A stretch of 64,000 bases of DNA from Sporolactobacillus terrae DSM 11697 (GTDB lineage: Bacteria; Bacillota; Bacilli; Bacillales; Sporolactobacillaceae): the NCBI RefSeq assembly GCF_000648615.1, contig NZ_JFZC01000089.1, positions 87,597 to 151,596 of the forward strand, in the 5' to 3' direction. Below the pieces are notes generated by a model that ran no database searches, had not been told where the DNA came from, and saw nothing but the letters and a program-made list of their open reading frames with translations. How positions within the stretch are numbered: the stretch's first letter is position 1; each line of letters begins with the position of its first letter. Shown here one piece after another: positions 54,692-62,838 of the stretch. Position numbers and translations under genes: made by a program.

Positions 54692-55076
54692 GTTTCAGCC
54701 GATCACTTATTCGCCCCTGCTTCCGGTAACAGAATACAGTAACCACAGTGCTGCATCGAAAAAGAAAACGACTCATTCGTCTTTTGCAAATACACTTGAG
54801 CGTGAGTACGCTGCGGCACAAATCACGATTTCAAAACATGCACGTGATCGAATCAATCAGCGTCACATTAATATTAGTGACCAAGAATGGCATTTAATTG
54901 ATGCAAAGGTGCAGGAAGCAAAAAAGATGGGGATTGACGATTCATTGGTTTTAACAAAAAAAGCTGCCTTATTGGTCAGTGCGAAGAACAACACAGTGAT
55001 TACAGCAATGGGTCTGGATGAAGCAAAGTCACGGATTTTCTCCAACATTAACGGTACGATTTTAATCAATCAATAA
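54684..55076 (+). CDS. Flagellar operon protein of the TIGR02530 type
   Basis: This 130-residue cytoplasmic protein is found between flgD and the hook gene in many Firmicutes, though not in B. subtilis. The conserved part reads ISKHARDRINQRHI, then VLTKKAALLVSAKNNTVITAM and the end IFSNINGTILIN. The start is GTG 54684, overlapping flgD, with GGAGAGG upstream. No function is established; by position it may assist hook assembly. Confidence 0.82.
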   Translation: MSEFQPITYSPLLPVTEYSNHSAASKKKTTHSSFANTLEREYAAAQITISKHARDRINQRHINISDQEWHLIDAKVQEAKKMGIDDSLVLTKKAALLVSAKNNTVITAMGLDEAKSRIFSNINGTILINQ

Positions 55077-55149
55077 TCAGGCTGGTCCTTTTAAAGGAAA
55101 GCTGGACTGTGGATGGATCGAAGCAGTCAGATAAAAAGGAGGATTTCTT

Positions 55150-55929
55150 ATGTTATTACGTTCATTAGGGTCAGGCGTTTCCGGTTTGAAAAACTTTCAG
55201 ACAAGCTTAGACGTGATTGGCAACAACATCTCGAATGTCAGCACGACAGGGTATAAGAAAGCAAGAGTCAATTTTGAAGACTTGTTTTCCAATAACGTCC
55301 AAACAGCAAAAACCGATCAGAATGCAATCCAGGTCGGCCTCGGTGCTCAGGCGGGCTCGATTGACAATATCATCACAAACGGAGTTGCCAATCCAACCGG
55401 TAATCCTTATGATGTGGCCATTAATGGTGAAGGGTATTTTAGTGTAACTGATGGTACTAACACTTACTTCACACGTGCAGGAGATTTCAAGCTAAGCTCA
55501 GATGGAACACATTTGGTGAGCTCTCAAGGTATGGCTCTTAGTGTTGAAGGAGGAGATGGTCATGATTTTAACGATGTCAGTGCATTTACCATCGACAAAC
55601 AAGGGGTTATCAGAGGAACTTTGAAGTCGGATAGTGAAACGACTGCTAATTTGGGAACAATTCAAGTTTATACGTTTAATAATCCTGCAGGACTTGAAAA
55701 AGTAGGGAATTCACTTTACCAGACAAGTCAGGCCTCTGGAACTGCAAATAATGATCAAGGAACAAACGGTCAAGGCGAATTAGTTCAAAACGCGCTTGAA
55801 GGTTCCAATGTTGATCTGACCGATGAAATGACAGCGTTGATTGAAGCGCAGCGTGCCTACCAGGCAAATGCACGTACGATCACGACAGCCGATCAGATTT
55901 TGCAGGAACTCGTGCAATTGAAGCGATAA
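55150..55929 (+). CDS. flgE: Flagellar hook protein (FlgE/FlgG type)
   Basis: This 259-residue axial protein has rod/hook signatures at both ends: LRSLGSGVSGLKNFQTSLDVIGNNISNVSTTGYKKARVNF at the start, and LTDEMTALIEAQRAYQANARTITTADQILQELVQLKR at the end. The length is like the short hook protein of B. subtilis (FlgE, formerly FlgG, 264), far shorter than enteric FlgE. AAAAAGGAGG precedes the ATG. The product assembles into the hook. Confidence 0.93.
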   Translation: MLLRSLGSGVSGLKNFQTSLDVIGNNISNVSTTGYKKARVNFEDLFSNNVQTAKTDQNAIQVGLGAQAGSIDNIITNGVANPTGNPYDVAINGEGYFSVTDGTNTYFTRAGDFKLSSDGTHLVSSQGMALSVEGGDGHDFNDVSAFTIDKQGVIRGTLKSDSETTANLGTIQVYTFNNPAGLEKVGNSLYQTSQASGTANNDQGTNGQGELVQNALEGSNVDLTDEMTALIEAQRAYQANARTITTADQILQELVQLKR

Positions 55930-55946
55930 TTAAGTAAAGGAGTTAA

Positions 55947-56012
55947 ATGAGCTGGGGCAGCATTGCTCCCAGCCCATTTTATTGCACTTATGATTACATT
56001 AACTCATTTTAA
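55947..56012 (+). CDS. Possible 21-codon leader ORF overlapping swrD
   Basis: AAAGGAG (55936-55942) lies four bases before an ATG that opens a 21-residue frame (MSWGSIAPSPFY...). It ends at a TAA 20 bases inside swrD, whose ATG at 55990 has no ribosome site. The codons also span the hairpin GCTGGG...CCCAGC. This looks like a translational-coupling leader rather than a functional peptide. No homologue is known to me. Confidence 0.4.
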   Translation: MSWGSIAPSPFYCTYDYINSF

Positions 56013-56226
56013 TAACCGGTCCTTTTTGCTTAATCCATTTCTTATCGAACAGGTCGAATCGCTTCCTGATACGACAATTACATTAACGAATGGGAAAAAG
56101 CTGATTGTTAAAGAATCTCCTGAGGAAGTTGGCCGCATTATGACCGCCTTTCTTAACAAGATTACTTTAATCTCAGGATTGGCTGCGGAAGAAGGTGTAC
56201 ACCGATGTTCAAAAGCCGAGCAATGA
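55990..56226 (+). CDS. swrD: SwrD/FlbD family protein
   Basis: This 78-residue SwrD (YlzI, FlbD-like) protein begins ITLTHFNNRSFLLNPFLIEQVESLPDTTITLTNGKKLIVKES, matching the family start exactly. In B. subtilis SwrD raises flagellar motor power and supports swarming. ATG 55990 fixes the family N terminus but has no ribosome site; see the overlapping leader ORF. It overlaps fliL by 22 bases. The last 15 or so residues (EEGVHRCSKAEQ) extend beyond the usual family length. Confidence 0.87.
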   Translation: MITLTHFNNRSFLLNPFLIEQVESLPDTTITLTNGKKLIVKESPEEVGRIMTAFLNKITLISGLAAEEGVHRCSKAEQ

Positions 56227-56636
56227 ATTTGCTTTTTACACTCATGGTGTTAGTCATCATCGGAATGATCGTTGTTTTCTTTTTTGTGTTCCGTCAGCAA
56301 AGTGATGGGGAAAACAAAGGAACGGATATCGATGAAATTGTTAACCAATTGACGGTTGATACCGGTGAAATCACGACCAACATCAAAGGCGATCATTTCA
56401 TTAAATTGGACTTTAATATTCAGGTCTCAAGCAAGGAAGCTAAAGAGGAACTTGAGAAACGGACCTTTCAAGTGAAGAATGCGGTGATCTATACGGTGTC
56501 CGGTATGACGCCGGAAGATCTTCAAGATCAGCAAGGCATTGCACAACTGGAAAGCTTAATTAAGAAGAGAGTTGATGGATTTCTTCAGAGCGGAACGGTG
56601 ACGCATGTCTATACAACAGAGAAGATTGTGCAATAG
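56205..56636 (+). CDS. fliL: Flagellar basal-body-associated protein FliL
   Basis: This 143-residue inner-membrane protein near the stator has one N-terminal helix (about 9-29, LLFTLMVLVIIGMIVVFFFVF). A periplasmic FliL domain follows, with IKLDFNIQVSSKEAKEELEKR and VDGFLQSGTVTHVYTTEKIVQ. GAAGAAGGTG precedes ATG 56205, inside swrD; ATG 56223 is a shorter alternative. Confidence 0.92.
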   Translation: MFKSRAMNLLFTLMVLVIIGMIVVFFFVFRQQSDGENKGTDIDEIVNQLTVDTGEITTNIKGDHFIKLDFNIQVSSKEAKEELEKRTFQVKNAVIYTVSGMTPEDLQDQQGIAQLESLIKKRVDGFLQSGTVTHVYTTEKIVQ

Positions 56637-56667
56637 CTCTAGTAGAAGGCGAAGGTGGTGAGAAAAA

Positions 56668-57666
56668 GTGGCCGAAGTTCTTTCACAATCTGAAATTGAT
56701 GCACTGCTTTCCGCACTTTCAACGGGTGAGATGGATGCGGATGAGTTGAAAAGTGAGGAAAAAAAGTCAAAGGTTCGTGTCTATGATTTTAAACGTGCCC
56801 TGCGTTTTTCAAAGGACCAAATCCGCAGTCTCACTAGAATTCATGAAAACTATGCGCGACTGCTTACGTCTTACTTTTCAGCACAGCTCAGAACGTATGT
56901 GCAAATATCCGTTGCTTCTGTCGATCAGCTGCCTTATGAAGAATTCATTCGCTCGATTCCGTCGGCAACAGTGCTCAATGTTATCGAAGCCCCTCCGCTT
57001 GAGGGTCATTTGATTGTTGAAGTAAACCCAAATATTGCGTACGCGATGCTGGATCGATTGCTTGGCGGTGCAGGTGAGAGTATGAATAAAATCGAGCACT
57101 TGACAGAAATCGAGACGGACTTAATGAAGGGCCTGTTTGAAGGCGGCTTGCCGGCATTAAAAGAAGCGTGGTCTTCGGTTGATCAAGCGATTGATCCCCA
57201 TTTAATGGAACTGGAGACCAATCCACAATTTCTTCAACTGGTCTCGCCGAATGAAACGGTCATTGTGATTTCATTGTCGGCAGTGATTGGAAAGTCCAGC
57301 GGGATGATCAATCTTTGTTTGCCGCATGTTGTCCTTGAACCGATCATTCCAAAGCTGTCCATGCATTATTGGATGAATGAAAAGAAAAGCGAGACGACCA
57401 ATGAAGAATTGCAGGCATTGAAAAAGAATGTAGCGCATTCAGCGGTTCCTTTAACGGCTGTTTTAGGTCATTCAAAGATCAAGGTAAGAGAATTAATGAA
57501 TTTGAGCGTTGGTGATGTGATTAAGCTGGACGAGCACTTAGATCAGCCCTTGATCATTCAAGTCAGTGGGTTTCCTAAATTTATCGGGCAGCCGGGAAAA
57601 CGTAAGCATCAGCTTGCAGTTCAGATCATTAAAAAGATAACAGAGGAGGTTGAGACCGATGAGTGA
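56668..57666 (+). CDS. fliM: Flagellar motor switch protein FliM
   Basis: This 332-residue C-ring protein binds phospho-CheY through the N-terminal LSQSEIDALLSAL motif (about 5-17). A CheC-like middle domain (about 45-230) and a C-terminal SpoA/FliN-like domain (about 255-325) follow. The start is GTG 56668 with AAGGTGGTG upstream. It overlaps fliY by eight bases; FliM and FliY act together in the switch. Confidence 0.95.
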   Translation: MAEVLSQSEIDALLSALSTGEMDADELKSEEKKSKVRVYDFKRALRFSKDQIRSLTRIHENYARLLTSYFSAQLRTYVQISVASVDQLPYEEFIRSIPSATVLNVIEAPPLEGHLIVEVNPNIAYAMLDRLLGGAGESMNKIEHLTEIETDLMKGLFEGGLPALKEAWSSVDQAIDPHLMELETNPQFLQLVSPNETVIVISLSAVIGKSSGMINLCLPHVVLEPIIPKLSMHYWMNEKKSETTNEELQALKKNVAHSAVPLTAVLGHSKIKVRELMNLSVGDVIKLDEHLDQPLIIQVSGFPKFIGQPGKRKHQLAVQIIKKITEEVETDE

Positions 57667-58831
57667 CGGGAAGCTTTCACAAGAAGAAATAGATGCATTG
57701 CTCGGAAATCACGAAGACGCTGCATCTTCTTCCGAGCAAGAGGCTCAGAAAACGGATCAAGGTCATAACGGTACTGACGGCAATTTTTCAGATTTAGATA
57801 AAGACGTACTTGGAGAAATCGGTAATATCTCCTTCGGCAGTGCCGCTACAGCATTATCCACAATCCTAAACAGAAAGGTTGAAATTACGACGCCGCAAGT
57901 CAGACTTGTCAATCGCGGCAATCTTTCTCAGGAATTCCCTGTTCCACATGTTTCGGTTCTCGTCAATTATACAGAGGGATTTCAAGGATCATGCCTGTTA
58001 ATTATTAAAGTCCACGATGCCAGTGTCATCGCAAATTTGATGATGGGCGGAGACGGAACCCAACCAAGTGATCAAATCAGTGATATGGAAATGAGCGCTG
58101 TTCAAGAAGCGATGAATCAAATGATGGGTTCTTCATCGACTGCGATGTCGACTGTATTTAATCGCCGAATCGACATTTCACCGCCAAAGCTCAATCTTAT
58201 GGATGTTAAATCACAGAAGGGGATTGAACATCTGCCTTCAGATGAAGAGATGTTTGAAATCGCCTTCCAGCTGAAGATTGGCGACCTTGTTGATTCACAT
58301 ATCATGCAGTTGGTGCCCATTAACTTTGGCAAGCAGTTGGTTCAACTGCTGGTTCAAGAATCCAGTGGGAAAGCTGCCAACAATTTACAAGCAGATCAAT
58401 CGGAGGCAGCAGCTGCACGGGACGCTTCTAATGAGAGCGAAGCCGCGGCCGCTGTTGCTGAACCTGATTTGACTTTCTCTGAGAAGGATCAAGAACACAA
58501 TGCTCAGCCTGATGTTTCACCAGTGGCTTTTTCTGATTTTGACGAGGACGAACAACCTCATACCGAGCCAACGCCACGAAATATGAACTTGCTCATGGAT
58601 ATTCCACTTGATGTGACTGTAGAACTTGGTCATACCAAGAAGACAATTAAAGATGTTCTGGAGCTAGGACCTGGGTCAATTATAGAACTCGATAAACTCG
58701 CTGGTGAGGCGATCGATATTCTTGTCAATCAAAAATATATTGCGAAAGGCGAGGTTGTTGTCGTCGATGAGAATTTCGGCATCCGAATTACAGAAATCCT
58801 TAATCAGAGCGATCGAATCAGTCAATTGTGA
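57659..58831 (+). CDS. fliY: Flagellar switch/CheY-P phosphatase FliY
   Basis: This 390-residue switch protein removes phosphate from CheY-P. An N-terminal LSQEEIDALLG motif like FliM is followed by the CheC-type phosphatase domain with both ExxN sites: Glu53/Asn56 (GEIGNISFG) and Glu150/Asn153 (QEAMNQMMG). An acidic Ala/Glu linker (about 235-300) leads to a C-terminal SpoA domain (about 310-388, DVTVELGHTKKTI). GAGGAGGT precedes ATG 57659, inside fliM. Both active sites look intact. Confidence 0.95.
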   Translation: MSDGKLSQEEIDALLGNHEDAASSSEQEAQKTDQGHNGTDGNFSDLDKDVLGEIGNISFGSAATALSTILNRKVEITTPQVRLVNRGNLSQEFPVPHVSVLVNYTEGFQGSCLLIIKVHDASVIANLMMGGDGTQPSDQISDMEMSAVQEAMNQMMGSSSTAMSTVFNRRIDISPPKLNLMDVKSQKGIEHLPSDEEMFEIAFQLKIGDLVDSHIMQLVPINFGKQLVQLLVQESSGKAANNLQADQSEAAAARDASNESEAAAAVAEPDLTFSEKDQEHNAQPDVSPVAFSDFDEDEQPHTEPTPRNMNLLMDIPLDVTVELGHTKKTIKDVLELGPGSIIELDKLAGEAIDILVNQKYIAKGEVVVVDENFGIRITEILNQSDRISQL

Positions 58832-58903
58832 ACCCGCGCATGATGGAATCGGCTCTGGATCACGTCAATCGTTAATTAAAAAAAGAACATTGGAGGTATT
58901 TAT

Positions 58904-59266
58904 ATGTCAGGACGAATTCTTGTTGTTGATGATGCAGCGTTTATGCGCATGATGTTAAAAGATATTTTAACGAAAAACGGTTATGAGGTTTGCGGTGAAG
59001 GAGCAAATGGTAAGGAAGCCGTGGCTAAATATGAAGAATATAAGCCGGATCTCATCACTTTGGATATTACCATGCCTGAAATGGACGGAATCAATGCATT
59101 AAAAAAAATAAAAGCTTCGGATCCGAATGCAAAGGTAATTATGTGCTCGGCAATGGGGCAGCAAACGATGGTGATTGACGCCATTCAAGCCGGAGCAAAA
59201 GATTTTATTGTGAAACCATTCCAACCTGACCGAGTGATCGAGGCAATTAAGAAAGCGATTGGATGA
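58904..59266 (+). CDS. cheY: Chemotaxis response regulator CheY
   Basis: This 120-residue single receiver domain carries phosphate from CheA to the motor switch. Acidic Asp9/Asp10, the phospho-acceptor Asp54 in TLDITMPEMDG, and Lys in DFIVKPFQ are present. There is no output domain. TGGAGG precedes ATG 58904. It lies between fliY and fliZ as in B. subtilis. Confidence 0.96.
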   Translation: MSGRILVVDDAAFMRMMLKDILTKNGYEVCGEGANGKEAVAKYEEYKPDLITLDITMPEMDGINALKKIKASDPNAKVIMCSAMGQQTMVIDAIQAGAKDFIVKPFQPDRVIEAIKKAIG

Positions 59267-59272
59267 ATAGTC

Positions 59273-59971
59273 GTGAAAAGATCTTTTTCAATAAAACGAG
59301 TGATGGCCGTTTTTCTTATCGTGCTCCTTTCATTCGGCTGTTCATCCGTTGTTTACGCGGATTCAGAGAATGGTACGGTTTCAGATTGGATTAAAGAAAA
59401 TCAGCAGTCTCAAAAGCAAAAGTCACCATCAAAAAATGAAAAAAACGGCGCATCGACACAGAAGGCACAAACCGATTCCTCGGGCAGTGTCACCATGTTT
59501 GTGACATTCATTAAATTGATTGTTGCTCTGCTGGTGGTACTCGCTTTAATCTATTTGCTTTATCATTTGATTGTTAAGCGATCAAAGCGTTTTTCTCAAG
59601 TCAGTGCACTGAAAAATATGGGCGGTGTTTCTTTAGGAGCGAATCGTTCTGTCCAGCTCGTTCAAATTGGCACTGAGGTTCTGGTTGTCGGTGTAGGCGA
59701 GTCGGTCCAGCTGTTAAAAGAAATCAAGGACCCTGAGGCGATAAAAGCGTTGCTGACCCGGGAAAATGATCAAACGACTCCTGTTGAAGAACAAGTTCTA
59801 AAAGCATTGAAATGGACTTCTGATCATGCCTTTCACCGTCCAAGTTCTCGTCCGGAAAAGGATCAGCAGGCTACCGCTCCTACTAAGGTACTGAGGCAGC
59901 AGCTGAAAGCAGCAAATCAAGAGCGATCCGGTCAATTGCGGGACATGCTTCGGAAGGTTGTGAGAAAATGA
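59273..59971 (+). CDS. fliZ: Flagellar biosynthesis protein FliZ (FliO family)
   Basis: This 232-residue FliO-type protein assists assembly of the FliP pore. A signal-like hydrophobic start (about 8-27) ends VVYA|DS. A charged Ser/Lys/Gln region, one membrane helix (about 76-99) and a cytoplasmic domain follow; the last includes GGVSLGANRSVQLVQIGTEVLVVGVGE, characteristic of FliO. A cysteine in the signal (SFGCSS) lacks a proper lipobox. The start is GTG 59273 with a weak ribosome site. It overlaps fliP by four bases. Confidence 0.9.
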   Translation: MKRSFSIKRVMAVFLIVLLSFGCSSVVYADSENGTVSDWIKENQQSQKQKSPSKNEKNGASTQKAQTDSSGSVTMFVTFIKLIVALLVVLALIYLLYHLIVKRSKRFSQVSALKNMGGVSLGANRSVQLVQIGTEVLVVGVGESVQLLKEIKDPEAIKALLTRENDQTTPVEEQVLKALKWTSDHAFHRPSSRPEKDQQATAPTKVLRQQLKAANQERSGQLRDMLRKVVRK

Positions 59972-60642
59972 ATGCTATTCCAGGAATTCCTGCTGACTTT
60001 TTCACAAATCAGCCTCAGGATGTCGCAACGACGCTTCAGCTGTTGTTCGTTTTGACCGTACTGTCTCTCGCACCGGCGATTCTCGTGCTGATGACCAGCT
60101 TTACGCGAATTATCATTGTGCTTTCGTTTGTTCGAACCTCTTTATCTACGCAGCAGATGCCGCCGAATCAAGTACTTGTTGGGCTTGCACTATTTCTGAC
60201 TTTCTTTGTCATGGCTCCGGTATATGGTCAAATCAATACCGACGCAATTCAGCCGTACATGAAGAACGAAATGACGCAGAAACAAGCATTGACTAGGGCG
60301 CAAGTACCGATTAAAAAGTTTATGGCCGATGAGACACGCGAGAAAGATTTACAACTGTTTCTTAATTATGGGAAATATAAACAGCCAGCCAAAGTCAGCG
60401 ATATTCCATTAACGGCATTAGTACCGGCGTTTACAATTAGTGAACTGAAAACGGCTTTTCAAATGGGATTCATGATCTTCATTCCGTTTCTTGTCATTGA
60501 CATGGTGGTAGCAAGCATTCTGATGGCGATGGGGATGATGATGCTTCCACCGGTCATGATTTCATTACCATTTAAGATTTTGTTGTTTATCATGGTTGAC
60601 GGCTGGTATTTAATTGTGGAGTCCTTATTAAAGAGTTTTTAA
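59968..60642 (+). CDS. fliP: Flagellar export gate protein FliP
   Basis: This 224-residue core pore protein of the export gate has four hydrophobic segments. FliP signatures are LMTSFTRIIIVLSFVRTSLSTQQMPPNQVLVGLALFLTFFVM and, near the end, FLVIDMVVASILMAMGMMMLPP. ATG 59968 overlaps the fliZ stop (ATGA), with GAAGG upstream. Confidence 0.96.
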   Translation: MNAIPGIPADFFTNQPQDVATTLQLLFVLTVLSLAPAILVLMTSFTRIIIVLSFVRTSLSTQQMPPNQVLVGLALFLTFFVMAPVYGQINTDAIQPYMKNEMTQKQALTRAQVPIKKFMADETREKDLQLFLNYGKYKQPAKVSDIPLTALVPAFTISELKTAFQMGFMIFIPFLVIDMVVASILMAMGMMMLPPVMISLPFKILLFIMVDGWYLIVESLLKSF

Positions 60643-60658
60643 ACGGGGGTGAGTCCGA

Positions 60659-60928
60659 ATGAGTTCCGAAATGATCTTATCCATAGCCGATCAAAGTGTT
60701 ATGGCGATTTTAATGATCGGGGGTCCGATTTTGCTACTTTCGCTGGTCGTTGGTTTAATCGTCAGTATCATACAGGCAGCAACACAGATTCAGGAGCAGA
60801 CTTTGGCCTTTATTCCAAAAATAGTTGCCGTCTTGTTCGGATTAATCTTGTTCGGACCGTGGATGCTCTCGAAAATGCTAACTTTTACAGAGAATATCTT
60901 TGCAAACTTACCCAATTTCATTCGATAG
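60659..60928 (+). CDS. fliQ: Flagellar export gate protein FliQ
   Basis: This 89-residue protein has two membrane helices (about 16-40 and 52-74). The FliQ signature GPILLLSLVVGLIVSIIQAATQIQEQTLAFIPKI lies between and around them. GGGGGTGAG precedes ATG 60659. It forms the outer part of the FliPQR pore. Confidence 0.95.
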   Translation: MSSEMILSIADQSVMAILMIGGPILLLSLVVGLIVSIIQAATQIQEQTLAFIPKIVAVLFGLILFGPWMLSKMLTFTENIFANLPNFIR

Positions 60929-60946
60929 AAAGGGATTTGAAGAATC

Positions 60947-61726
60947 TTGTCGTTATTCAATGCGGTTCCATTGTTCTTGCTGATCCTTGCGCGACTGACC
61001 AGTTTTATCGTGACGATGCCGATTTTTTCGTACCGAACCATTCCGGCTCCGGTAAAAATTGGACTAGCAACCGTGCTTGCCGTGCTTGTTGAAGTGACTT
61101 TTTTTCAAAATCAAGGTCAATCGATTCCGCTTGACGGGCGCTATATTTTGCTTCTGCTCAAAGAGGTTCTGGTTGGATTAATGCTGGGATTTGTTGCTGG
61201 AATCATTACTTATGCCGTTCAGCTTGCAGGCGCGTTTATTGACATGCAGATCGGCTTTGCCATCGCGAATGTAATCAGTCCGGAAAGCGGCGTTCCGACT
61301 CCATTGACGGGGCAGTTTCTCTATGTCTTGCAGCTGCTTTTCTTTCTTGGTGTCAATGCTCATCACATGTTGATCAACGGTGTGATGTACAGCTTTCAAG
61401 TGATTCAAGTTGATCACTTGAACGTTGCCTTTGGTTCAGGAACGACGACTGAATTTGTCGCGCGGACAAGTGCACAAATGTTTCTTATTGCCGCGCAGTT
61501 AGCGATTCCAATCGTCGGTTGCCTTTTTCTTGTCGATGTTGCTGTCGGTCTGGTGGCGCGTACGGTTCCGCAAGTCAATGTGTTCGTTGTCGGTTTGCCG
61601 CTAAAAATACTTGCCGGTTTTGCGATCATGCTGGTCGTTTTTCCTTCATTAATCGGTTTGTTTCAGATCATTTTTGATGCGATGACGACAATTTTCAGTA
61701 ATTTTATTCGTCTTCTTGGGAGCTGA
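60947..61726 (+). CDS. fliR: Flagellar export gate protein FliR
   Basis: This 259-residue membrane protein with about six helices completes the FliPQR gate. Landmarks are FLLILARLTSFIVTMPIF, GFVAGIITYAVQLAGAFIDMQIGFAIAN and DVAVGLVARTVPQVNVFVVGLPLK. The start is TTG 60947 with AAAGGGATTTGAAG upstream, a weak site. It is followed by flhB after four bases. Confidence 0.94.
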   Translation: MSLFNAVPLFLLILARLTSFIVTMPIFSYRTIPAPVKIGLATVLAVLVEVTFFQNQGQSIPLDGRYILLLLKEVLVGLMLGFVAGIITYAVQLAGAFIDMQIGFAIANVISPESGVPTPLTGQFLYVLQLLFFLGVNAHHMLINGVMYSFQVIQVDHLNVAFGSGTTTEFVARTSAQMFLIAAQLAIPIVGCLFLVDVAVGLVARTVPQVNVFVVGLPLKILAGFAIMLVVFPSLIGLFQIIFDAMTTIFSNFIRLLGS

Positions 61727-61730
61727 TAAT

Positions 61731-62819
61731 ATGGCCCGAGTCCATTATTCGCTAGATTTGCAGTATTTTGCCGGTGAGAAAACCGAGAAAGCGACGCCGC
61801 ATAAGCGAGAAGAAGGTAGAAAAAAAGGACAAGTTTTCAAAAGTACGGATTTAAGTACAGCGGTGAGTCTGCTTGCCTTTTTCCTATATTTCCGTCTTGC
61901 CGGTGGTCAGGTCATTCAACGCTTGGCAGAAATGATGAGCAGCTACTATAGTCGCAATCTGTCCATGGCTGTTACTGAGCTGAATCTTCATGAACTGTTT
62001 GTCAGTTTATCGTTTCAGGTGCTCAAATTACTGCTCCCTGTACTGATCATTGCAATCGTGGTTGCGGCAGGGGCGCAAATGATGCAAATCGGGTTTTTAT
62101 TCTTGCCAAATATGTTGTTGTTTAAGGGAGAGCGTCTCGATCCGTTGAAGGGGTTGAAAAGAATTTATTCCCTTCGCGGCATCATGGAATTGCTGAAATC
62201 GATGCTGAAAATACTGATTATAGGAATCATCGCTTTTTCTGTACTATGGCTGTATCGCCAGTCGATTGTGCAATCGGCGAGTCAGCCGCTTAGTGAAAGT
62301 ATTCGCACGATGGCATCGATTATGCTGACGATGGGCATTACGGTCTCCATCGCATTGATTGCTTTGTCTGTGCTTGATTACCTTTATCAGAAATACGATT
62401 ATGAAAAAAACATGAGGATGTCAAAACAAGACATTAAAGATGAGTTTAAGACCATCGAAGGGAATCCTCAGATTAAGTCCAAGCTCAAGGAAAGACAGCG
62501 GCAGATGGCGCTCAATCGGATGATGCAGGAAGTACCGAATGCAGATGTGATCATAACGAATCCAACCCACTTTGCCGTGGCACTGAAATACGACAAAAAA
62601 GAAATGGATGCACCGAAAGTCATCGCCAAAGGTGCGGACTTGATTGCGAAACGAATCAAAGAGATTGCACGCGAAAATCAGGTGACGATCGTTGAACGCA
62701 AACCCCTTGCACGCGCCTTGTATCATGATCTTGAGATTGGCGAGAGCATTCCTGAACAATTTTTTAAAGCAGTGGCTGAGATTCTTGCCTATGTTTATCG
62801 ATTAAGAAGAAAAATCTGA
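61731..62819 (+). CDS. flhB: Flagellar export switch protein FlhB
   Basis: This 362-residue protein changes export from hook to filament substrates. An N-terminal EKTEKATPHKREEGRKKGQV is followed by four membrane helices (about 35-205). The cytoplasmic domain has the autocleavage motif NPTH at 277-280, followed by FAVALKYDKKEMDAPKVIAKG. The length matches B. subtilis (360). GGGAG precedes ATG 61731. The gene is intact, unlike flhA behind it. Confidence 0.96.
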   Translation: MARVHYSLDLQYFAGEKTEKATPHKREEGRKKGQVFKSTDLSTAVSLLAFFLYFRLAGGQVIQRLAEMMSSYYSRNLSMAVTELNLHELFVSLSFQVLKLLLPVLIIAIVVAAGAQMMQIGFLFLPNMLLFKGERLDPLKGLKRIYSLRGIMELLKSMLKILIIGIIAFSVLWLYRQSIVQSASQPLSESIRTMASIMLTMGITVSIALIALSVLDYLYQKYDYEKNMRMSKQDIKDEFKTIEGNPQIKSKLKERQRQMALNRMMQEVPNADVIITNPTHFAVALKYDKKEMDAPKVIAKGADLIAKRIKEIARENQVTIVERKPLARALYHDLEIGESIPEQFFKAVAEILAYVYRLRRKI

Positions 62820-62838
62820 CGGAGAGGAGGAATCATTC

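Noticed and set aside
60649..61092. A 147-codon plus-strand frame overlapping fliQ and fliR
   Set aside because: FliQ and FliR are clear in other frames over the same bases; this frame has no family resemblance.
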